Shown: in pieces, positions 40,002-46,298 of the stretch
Position numbering within the stretch: position 1 is the stretch's first letter
How the letters are laid out: every line of letters starts with the position of its first letter
Origin: Pseudomonas sp. LS.1a
GTDB taxonomy: Bacteria > Pseudomonadota > Gammaproteobacteria > Pseudomonadales > Pseudomonadaceae
Length of the DNA: 64,000 nucleotides
Direction: 5' to 3'
Assembly: GCF_022533585.1 (NCBI RefSeq)
Contig: NZ_CP092827.1
Coordinates: 4,380,001-4,444,000, forward strand
Made by a program: the position numbers and the translations under genes
Notes under the pieces: model-generated
Told to the model about the DNA's origin: nothing
Seen by the model: only the letters and a program-made list of their open reading frames with translations
The model's database searches: none

Positions 40002-40675
40002 CGGCAGCGCTCGGTGAACAGGTAGCCCAGACCGCGCACGGTGTCGATGGGTTTGAAGCCGCGCTCGCCCTCAAGCTTGCGCCGCAGGCGGCCGACCAGT
40101 ACTTCGATGACATTCGGGTCACGTTCATCATCACCCGGGTACAGCTGTTCCATCAGACGGTCCTTGGCCACCACCTGCTGGTGATGGCGCATGAGGTATT
40201 CGAGGATGCGGTATTCGTAGGCAGTCAGGGCCAGGGGTTGCTCGTCCAGCGTCGCCTGCTTGCGGTTGAGGTCGAGCACCAGCGGGCCGGCGGCGATGGT
40301 TGACTGAGTGAAGCCGCTGGAGCGGCGCAGCAGGGCATTCAGGCGTGCTTCGAGTTCTTCGAACTGGAACGGCTTGACCAGGTAGTCGTCGGCACCGGCG
40401 GCCAGGCCCTCGACCTTGTCCTGCCAGTTGCCGCGGGCGGTGAGGATGAGAATGGGGAAGGTCTTGTCCTGGCTGCGCAGGCGTGTGATCAGGTCCAGCC
40501 CGCCGATGCCGGGCAGGCCCAGGTCGATGACGGCCAGGTCGAAGTGGTATTGCCCGGCCTGGTACAGCGCCTCCTCGGCATCGGCGACGGCCTCGACCAC
40601 ATGGCCGCTTTCGCCCAGGCGGGTGTAGAGGTGATGGCGAAGCAGGGCTTCGTCCTCGACCACCAGCAGTTTCAT
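39998..40675 (-). CDS. phoP: PhoP response regulator
   Basis: OmpR-family regulator of 225 residues: a receiver domain with the phosphorylated Asp51 (VIDLGLPG) and a C-terminal winged helix (LTAEYRILEYLMRH-like segment, then GYLFTERCR). The ATG at 40675 has AAGGAG 7 bases upstream. It lies downstream of oprH on the same strand, in the oprH-phoP-phoQ order known from P. aeruginosa, but a REP pair separates it from oprH. Confidence 0.93.
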   Translation of the reverse strand: MKLLVVEDEALLRHHLYTRLGESGHVVEAVADAEEALYQAGQYHFDLAVIDLGLPGIGGLDLITRLRSQDKTFPILILTARGNWQDKVEGLAAGADDYLVKPFQFEELEARLNALLRRSSGFTQSTIAAGPLVLDLNRKQATLDEQPLALTAYEYRILEYLMRHHQQVVAKDRLMEQLYPGDDERDPNVIEVLVGRLRRKLEGERGFKPIDTVRGLGYLFTERCR

Positions 40676-40698
40676 GTGCAGCTCCTTGATATGTATTG

Positions 40699-40808
40699 CC
40701 TGTACCGGCCCTTTCGCGGCTAAAGCCGCTCCCACAGGTATTGCACAGGTTTTATGGACTGTGCGATCCCTGTGGGAGCGGCTTTAGCCGCGAAAGGGCC
40801 GGTACAGG
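40699..40808. repeat. REP pair, family A variant
   Basis: Inverted arms with CCTTTCGCGGCTAAAGCCGC, the usual GGGTTTACCC of family A being replaced by GGCTTTAGCC in both arms. It lies between oprH and phoP, inside the presumed operon. Confidence 0.9.
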
Positions 40809-40825
40809 ATAACCCGGCTCGCCGG

Positions 40826-41431
40826 TCAGAACTTGTAGCTTGCAGCCAGGTAGGTCTGCGCGCTGCTGGTCAGGCGCAGGGTGCCGTCCTTCGGCCCGCC
40901 GTGCGCACCCACTTCGGTGGCGGCATTGGTGCGCAGGTAACGGTAGCCCAGTTCCACCGAGGCCTTGTCGGTGATGTCCTGGATCACACCGGCCTGCAGG
41001 CCATACGCGTAACCGTAGTCGGTATCCCGGCTGGCACCTGGCGAGTCCTGGGTCAGCTTGGTCACGCCCAGGCTGCCACCGCCAAACAGCTTGGTGGTAT
41101 CACCCACCGGCAGGAACAGGTCGTAGCTGCCCAGCAGGTTCTCCTGGCGCAACTTCAGGCCACTGTGGTCGCCCGAGACGTTGTCGTAAGTCATGTAGTA
41201 GCGGCCCTGGTCATTGATCTTGCCCACCCGCACACCCCAGGTGTCGTCCTTGCCGATGATGCCGTCGGCGTTGAGGTGGTCGGTGTTGCGCTGCAGCAGG
41301 CCGGACTTGCGAACCTTGTCGCTGGTCTGGCCGTAGGTCAGGCTGGCGAAGTTGTCGTCCGCGGCCTGGGCGGTGGTGATGCCAGCGGCGCAGACGGCCA
41401 TGGCGGCAAGCAGGGTGTTGAAGGTTTTCAT
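40826..41431 (-). CDS. oprH: Outer-membrane protein OprH
   Basis: Small eight-stranded outer-membrane barrel that interacts with lipopolysaccharide and replaces Mg2+ when that is scarce. The 201-residue precursor has a signal peptide (cleavage AQA-AD), then DNFASLTYGQTSDKVRKSG, and ends in a strand with terminal Phe (AASYKF). It is preceded by an array of four PhoP half-sites, as expected for the first gene of the PhoP-controlled operon. Confidence 0.93.
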   Translation of the reverse strand: MKTFNTLLAAMAVCAAGITTAQAADDNFASLTYGQTSDKVRKSGLLQRNTDHLNADGIIGKDDTWGVRVGKINDQGRYYMTYDNVSGDHSGLKLRQENLLGSYDLFLPVGDTTKLFGGGSLGVTKLTQDSPGASRDTDYGYAYGLQAGVIQDITDKASVELGYRYLRTNAATEVGAHGGPKDGTLRLTSSAQTYLAASYKF

Positions 41432-41474
41432 GGCTGGATACTCCAGTTGGGTGCGCTGTTTCGGTCTGGAAGCT

Positions 41475-41530
41475 AGAGTAAGCAGGGCACCCTGAACCGT
41501 GACTGAACCCTGGCTGAACCCCGGCTGAAC
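41475..41530 (-). promoter_or_regulatory. PhoP-dependent promoter of oprH with four PhoP half-sites
   Basis: On the minus strand GTTCAG occurs four times at an exact 11-bp period (plus-strand positions 41492, 41503, 41514 and 41525). A -10 element TACTCT follows 11 bp after the last half-site, with no -35 box, as in PhoP-activated promoters. Confidence 0.88.
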
Positions 41531-41560
41531 GAACCATTTGCAGAACAAGGAGTAGTGACC

Positions 41561-42352
41561 ATGCGTGCCCTGCTGGCCTTGACCCTGATGTGCTGCGCCG
41601 CCCTCGCCCAAGCGGCGGTACAAACCCGCGAGATCCCCTACCAGGACGCCGACGGCAACCGCCTGGTCGGCTACTACGCCTATGACGACGCCCTAGAAGG
41701 CAAGCGCCCCGGCATTGTCGTGGTGCATGAGTGGTGGGGGCTGAACGACTACGTCAAGCGCCGCGCCCGCGAGCTCGCGGCGCTGGGCTACAACGCACTG
41801 GCCATCGACATGTATGGCGACGGCAAGCACACCGAGCACCCGGCCGACGCCCAGACGTTCATGGCAGAGGCGATGAAGGACCCCAAGGCCGCGGAGCGGC
41901 GCTTCGATGCCGGCCTCGAACTACTGAAACTGCAGCCGAACACCAACAAGCACCAGTTGGGCGCGGTCGGTTATTGCTTCGGCGGCAAGGTGGTGCTGGA
42001 TGCCGCACGCCGCGGCGAAAAACTGGACGGCGTGGTGAGCTTCCATGGCGCACTGGCCACCCAGACTCCGGCCAAGCCTGGGGTGGTACGCGCGCAGATC
42101 CTGGTCGAGCACGGCGCGGCAGACAGCATGGTTACCTCGCAGCAGGTGGAGGCGTTCAAGGCCGAGATGGATGCAGCCAAGGTCGACTATGAGTTTGTCA
42201 GTATCGAAGGGGCCAAGCATGGGTTTACCAACCCGGATGCAGACCGGCTGAGCCATGGCGAGCATGGCGGGCCGGATATCGGCTACAACAAGGCGGCGGA
42301 TGAAAGCTCCTGGGCGGATATGCAGGCGTTCTTCAGGAAGGTGTTCAAGTAA
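41561..42352 (+). CDS. Exported dienelactone hydrolase-family protein
   Basis: A 263-residue alpha/beta hydrolase with a signal peptide (cleavage near AQA-AV), so it should be periplasmic. The nucleophile is Cys139 in GYCFGG, with a later Asp in HGAADSMV and His in AKHGFTNP, giving the Cys-Asp-His triad of dienelactone hydrolases. The ATG at 41561 has AAGGAG upstream. It is divergent from oprH and shares the intergenic region with its PhoP boxes. The natural substrate is unknown. Confidence 0.9.
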   Translation: MRALLALTLMCCAALAQAAVQTREIPYQDADGNRLVGYYAYDDALEGKRPGIVVVHEWWGLNDYVKRRARELAALGYNALAIDMYGDGKHTEHPADAQTFMAEAMKDPKAAERRFDAGLELLKLQPNTNKHQLGAVGYCFGGKVVLDAARRGEKLDGVVSFHGALATQTPAKPGVVRAQILVEHGAADSMVTSQQVEAFKAEMDAAKVDYEFVSIEGAKHGFTNPDADRLSHGEHGGPDIGYNKAADESSWADMQAFFRKVFK

Positions 42353-42358
42353 GGATTG

Positions 42359-42410
42359 CCGGGGGCGCCCTGCGCCCCTTTCGCGACGCAAGGCCGCTGC
42401 CCCAAGGATG
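42359..42410. repeat. Degenerate single REP unit, family B
   Basis: GGGGGCGCCCTGCGCCCC followed by TTTCGCGACGCAAGGCCGCT matches the family B unit with a few changes. It lies between the hydrolase and the phosphopantetheinyl transferase. Confidence 0.65.
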
Positions 42411-42461
42411 CATTGCCACGCTAGCTCCCTTAGTGCCCGTACAGCTGGCACAATACCCCCC

Positions 42462-43163
42462 ATGAACACACTCCCCGCCTGCTGCGCCCCGCTCCAGCAC
42501 CACTGGCCCCTGCCCCGCCCGCTACCCGGCGCGGTGCTGGTCAGTTGCGCCTTCGACCCCACACGACTGGCACCCGACGACTTCCAGCGCGCCGGCGTCG
42601 TGCCAGGCGCCAGCCTGCAGCGCTCGGTGGCCAAGCGCCAGGCCGAGTACCTGGCCGGCCGGGTGTGCGCCCGCGCCGCGCTGCTACGCCTGGACGGCCG
42701 TGACTACGTGCCCGGCACCCACGAAGACCGCTCGCCCATCTGGCCAGCCGGTATCCACGGCTCGATCACCCACGGCAAAGGCTGGGCCGCTGCCGTGGTC
42801 GCCGCCGAGGGCAGTTGCCAGGGCCTGGGCCTGGATCAGGAAGCACTGCTGGATGACCAGCGCGCCGAGCGGTTGATGGGCGAAATCCTCACCCCACCCG
42901 AAGTCGAACGCCTGGACCGCCGCCAGCTCGGCCTTGCCGTCACCCTGACTTTCTCGCTCAAGGAAAGCCTGTTCAAGACCCTTTACCCGCTGACCCGCCA
43001 GCGCTTCTACTTCGAGCACGCCGAAGTGCTGGACTGGTCCGCCGAAGGCCTGGCCCGCCTGCGCCTGCTCACCGACCTGTCGCCGCAGTGGCGGCATGGC
43101 AGCGAACTGCAGGGCCAGTTCTGCCTGCAGGACGGCCACCTGCTCAGCCTGGTCAGCGTCTGA
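42462..43163 (+). CDS. 4'-phosphopantetheinyl transferase (EntD/PcpS type)
   Basis: Moves the phosphopantetheine arm from coenzyme A to carrier proteins. The 233-residue protein has the family motifs in order: HGSITHGKGWAAAVVA, LGLDQEALL (a metal-binding Asp) and FSLKESLFKTLYP. The length and early R-x-AEYLAGR motif match the EntD/PcpS group. Pseudomonads usually have a single such enzyme that serves both fatty-acid and siderophore carrier proteins; that is genus knowledge, not shown here. Confidence 0.93.
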   Translation: MNTLPACCAPLQHHWPLPRPLPGAVLVSCAFDPTRLAPDDFQRAGVVPGASLQRSVAKRQAEYLAGRVCARAALLRLDGRDYVPGTHEDRSPIWPAGIHGSITHGKGWAAAVVAAEGSCQGLGLDQEALLDDQRAERLMGEILTPPEVERLDRRQLGLAVTLTFSLKESLFKTLYPLTRQRFYFEHAEVLDWSAEGLARLRLLTDLSPQWRHGSELQGQFCLQDGHLLSLVSV

Positions 43164-43166
43164 CCG

Positions 43167-44774
43167 TCACAACGGTGCCTGCTGCCGTGGCCAGTTCAGG
43201 CTGAAGCAGGCCCCGCCCAGCGCGGCGCTGCGCCCCACCGTGGCCCGGCCCGCGTGCCAGTAAATGATCCGCCGCACGATCGACAGGCCCAGGCCATGCC
43301 CGCCCGAGGCGCGGGTGCGGCTGTCGTCGAGGCGGGTGAACGGTGTGAAGATGCGGTCCCAGAAGCCCTCGGGGATCCCCGGGCCGTCATCCTCCACATC
43401 GATACGGCAGCGTTGCTGCCCCAACTGGTAGCTAAGGCGCACCTCGGCCTCGGCATGGCGCATGGCGTTGCCCACCAGGTTCTGCAGGGCCCGGTGCAGG
43501 TAGCGCGGCTCGGCCTCGACCCAGGCACCTTCGGCATCGGCGCCCTGGCATTCACCTCGCACCACCCGTACCTCGGCACGCAGCGGCGCGAGCTCTTCGA
43601 TCACCCGGTCAAGCAAGGCATCCAGGTCGATCCGCTGGAACTTCAAGGCCGGCGCCCCCTGCTCCAGACGGGCATAGGTGAGCATCTCGTCGACCAGCTT
43701 GTCGAGATCCTGGATATCGCCGTCCATGCCCGCCAGGTGTTTGGCCCGTGCCTGCTCGGTGGTGGCGTTCTCGATCATCTCCAGGCCAAAACGCAGGCGG
43801 GCCACCGGCGTGCGCAGCTCGTGGGAAACCGCCCGCACCAGCTCACGCTGCATGGTCAGCGAGCGCTGCAGGTGCTCGGCCATGCCGTTGAAGGCTGCAG
43901 CCAGGCGCCCTACCGAGTCGGCGTCGCCGGCCGGCACGCGGGTGTCCAGGCTACCCTGAGCGATACGCGTGGCGGCAATCTCCAGGCCCGACACGCGCCG
44001 CTCCAGCTGGCGCACCAGCAGGTAGACCACCAGGCCGATCAGGCACAGGCCGAGAAAGGCGATCAGGATCAGCAACTGCGGCGGATACGGGTTGAGCTGG
44101 TACAGCGGGCCGATTTCCAGCACCCAGGGCGAGCCAGCCAGCCCGGCGAACACGCGGATCGAGTCACCATCCTTGCCCAGGGCCATGACCGTGTCGCCCT
44201 CCTCGACCCGGCGCCGCTGGTCATCGTCCAGGCTCACCCGCTCGATGCGCTGCAGGGCCACGCCAAAGCCGAAACCCTTTTCTTTCTTGATCTGTGCCAG
44301 GCGCTGCTGCTGCTCGGTTACCGGGTAGCGCACCAGTTCGTCGGCCAGCAGGTAGAGGGTGGCCCGCGCCAGTTGCTCGCTTATCTGCTTGATCTGCGCT
44401 ACCAGCATCAGGTCTTCCTGGCCGACCTTGCGCAGTACCTGGGCCGCATGCGGGCCGGTCTTCTCGACCACCACCAGGCCGCGGTACAGGCGCGCCCGCT
44501 GGCCACCATCGAGGGTGCGCGCGGTCATTGGCTGCAGCGCCAACGGCACGCCAAGCAGGCGCTCCCAGATCAGCAGTGAACGCTTGCGCTCGGTGTCGTT
44601 CTGCAGCGCCAGGTTGTCGGCCATCAGGCTGAAAGTACCCTGGGCCAGGCCCTCGCGGTGCTGGGCGGCACGCACTTCGTTGACCAGGTGCAGGCTGAGC
44701 ACCCCGAGCAGGGCCACCAGCACCAGCACGGCCAGCATGCCGCCATAGATGCGCAGGAAGATCGAGTTGTTCAT
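43167..44774 (-). CDS. RstB-like sensor histidine kinase
   Basis: A 535-residue membrane kinase. Transmembrane helices are at about 7-30 and 233-255, and a large periplasmic domain (about 31-230) lies between them. A HAMP domain follows (LEIAATRIAQGSLDTRV), then the H-box VSHELRTPVARLRF with His318, then ATPase motifs DDGPGIP and GGHGLGLSIVRR. The RstB assignment rests on overall layout and the partner regulator; the signal is unknown. Its start overlaps the response regulator by 4 bases. Confidence 0.88.
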   Translation of the reverse strand: MNNSIFLRIYGGMLAVLVLVALLGVLSLHLVNEVRAAQHREGLAQGTFSLMADNLALQNDTERKRSLLIWERLLGVPLALQPMTARTLDGGQRARLYRGLVVVEKTGPHAAQVLRKVGQEDLMLVAQIKQISEQLARATLYLLADELVRYPVTEQQQRLAQIKKEKGFGFGVALQRIERVSLDDDQRRRVEEGDTVMALGKDGDSIRVFAGLAGSPWVLEIGPLYQLNPYPPQLLILIAFLGLCLIGLVVYLLVRQLERRVSGLEIAATRIAQGSLDTRVPAGDADSVGRLAAAFNGMAEHLQRSLTMQRELVRAVSHELRTPVARLRFGLEMIENATTEQARAKHLAGMDGDIQDLDKLVDEMLTYARLEQGAPALKFQRIDLDALLDRVIEELAPLRAEVRVVRGECQGADAEGAWVEAEPRYLHRALQNLVGNAMRHAEAEVRLSYQLGQQRCRIDVEDDGPGIPEGFWDRIFTPFTRLDDSRTRASGGHGLGLSIVRRIIYWHAGRATVGRSAALGGACFSLNWPRQQAPL

Positions 44775-45469
44775 GAGGCCTCGCCAACGAACAGGTAGCC
44801 TTTGCTGCGCAGGGTCTTGATCAGCCTTGGCTGGAGCGGGTCGTCGCCGATCTTGGGGCGGATCCTGGAAATGCGTATGTCGATGGAACGGTCCTGGCCG
44901 TCGTAGCCGACGCCACGTAGCGCGGTGAAGATCTGCTCGCGCGTCAGCACCCGGCCGGCGTTGCTGGCCAGCAGCCAGAGCAGGTCGAATTCGGCGCCGG
45001 TCAGCTCGATCAGTTGTTCACCCAGACGCGCCTCGCGCAGGCGATTGTCGATGCGCAGCGCGCCGAAGGCCAGGTCCTGGCGCTTGCTGTCCGGTGCTTC
45101 GCTGCGGCGCAGCAGGGCCTGGATGCGCGCCAGCAGCAGGCGTGGGCGTACGGGTTTGCAGACGTAGTCGTCGGCCCCCAGGTCCAGGCCCTGGACCTGG
45201 TCGAGTTCATCGCTGCGTGCGGTCAGCATGAGGATCGGGCCGGGGTACTGGCTGCGCACCCGGCGGCAGATGCTCAGGCCGTCCTCGCCGGGCAGCATCA
45301 GGTCGAGAATGACCAGGTCGGGCTGGCTGTCGACGATGCGCCGCGCAGCGCGGGCGCCATCGCCCTCGACGCTGACTTCGAAGCCGTTGGCCTGCAGGTA
45401 CTCGGCGGTGAGCTCGGCCAGGCGCTGGTCGTCTTCGACGATGAGGATACGGGGTGCGGGGTGGTCCAT
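44771..45469 (-). CDS. RstA-like OmpR-family response regulator
   Basis: A 232-residue regulator with receiver Asp56 (VILDLMLPGEDG), the conserved Lys in DDYVCKPVRPRLLLARI and a C-terminal winged helix (LTGAEFDLLWLLASNAGRVLT ... GYLFVGEAS). The VRPR-LLARI segment after the Lys is typical of the RstA group. The start at 45469 is supported by family alignment; the frame reads back through a REP pair to 45790 without coding sense. Confidence 0.88.
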   Translation of the reverse strand: MDHPAPRILIVEDDQRLAELTAEYLQANGFEVSVEGDGARAARRIVDSQPDLVILDLMLPGEDGLSICRRVRSQYPGPILMLTARSDELDQVQGLDLGADDYVCKPVRPRLLLARIQALLRRSEAPDSKRQDLAFGALRIDNRLREARLGEQLIELTGAEFDLLWLLASNAGRVLTREQIFTALRGVGYDGQDRSIDIRISRIRPKIGDDPLQPRLIKTLRSKGYLFVGEAS

Positions 45470-45501
45470 GGCTTGTGCCTTTGCTTGTTGTTTTTCTGTG
45501 G

Positions 45502-45611
45502 CCTGTACCGGCCTGTTCGCGGGCACGCCCGTTCCCACAGGGACCGCGCCCCTTTCAAGGCTTGTACAGTACCTGTGGGAGCGGGCGAGCCCGCGAAGGG
45601 GCCGGTGCAGG
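45502..45611. repeat. REP pair, family A
   Basis: Inverted REP cores, GCGGGCACGCCCG on the left and GCGGGCGAGCCCGC on the right, with about 35 bp between. It lies upstream of the RstA-like gene. Confidence 0.88.
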
Positions 45612-45835
45612 AAACATGACCCTTTAACCAAAAGGCAACATCTGCTTCGGATACTACGTCCCGCCCCCAGGCACTGCCAACCTGCCAGCAGCCCCTCGAC
45701 TGAACCGTTTTTTGTGACAAGGTTCGCGCCCGAAAAATTCTGCCCAGAACCGGCAAGGCGCAGAAAAATACTGCAAACCACTTGGCACAAGGCCTACAGC
45801 GAATACCCACCATTCACTCACAAAGTACGCACAAG

Positions 45836-45844
45836 TTATCCACA
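45836..45844 (+). promoter_or_regulatory. DnaA box upstream of nrdA
   Basis: TTATCCACA, an exact match to the strong DnaA-box consensus, about 455 bp before the nrdA start codon and about 59 bp before the NrdR-like box. In E. coli DnaA controls nrdAB, so a role here is plausible. Confidence 0.65.
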
Positions 45845-45902
45845 GGCGCTCGCCTTGCAAAGCCCCCAATACCGCATTATCTTGTATCCCGATCGCAGCG
45901 AA

Positions 45903-45918
45903 CCACTAGATATAGGGT
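45903..45918 (+). promoter_or_regulatory. NrdR-like box of nrdA
   Basis: CCACTAGATATAGGGT matches the NrdR palindrome ACACTATATATAGTGT at 13 of 16 positions. A weaker match lies 31 bp upstream (CCGCATTATCTTGTAT, 45872-45887), the usual spacing for NrdR box pairs. Confidence 0.65.
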
Positions 45919-46298
45919 TTCGTGCAAAATCACACACAAAAGTCAACCCGCAAAATCAAGCGATTTTTCGGGTGAACTTCAAGTGATTTCAGCAGCCAAA
46001 CCGCTCCTGCGGAGGCGACCGAGGCAAGCCCTTCCAGGGCCTTGTTCGGGTATGGGTGTGGCAGGCCAGGCCTGGCATCCATCAGCAACAGTTTTTGGGC
46101 ACGGCCCAGAACCTTTGACTTCGGCCAGGGAGCGGCAAGCCATTGCCCCTTATTCCTGAGTCTGTCCCGAAGTCGGTACGCCCGCGCGGGCGGATGCGCA
46201 TGCATTGCCCATCCCCGCCAGGCCATCGAGCAAGTGGACGGAACGGTGGGCGCCCAAAAGGCGCCTGAACAATATAGAAACTGTGGAGACACCCACCC

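Larger units (their letters stand above)
45612..46298 (+). promoter_or_regulatory. Long control and leader region of nrdA
   Basis: About 690 bp without a credible gene. It holds a DnaA box (45836-45844), an NrdR-like box (45903-45918), the hairpin AAAATCAAGCGATTTT (about 45953-45968), a nested long hairpin (46117-46174), CGCCCGCGCGGGCG (about 46178-46191) and GGCGCC-CAAAA-GGCGCC (46249-46265). Confidence 0.65.

Noticed and set aside
45612..46298. Possible cobalamin riboswitch in the nrdA leader
   Set aside because: No B12 box or matching core was found. The hairpins do not fit the known cobalamin fold.
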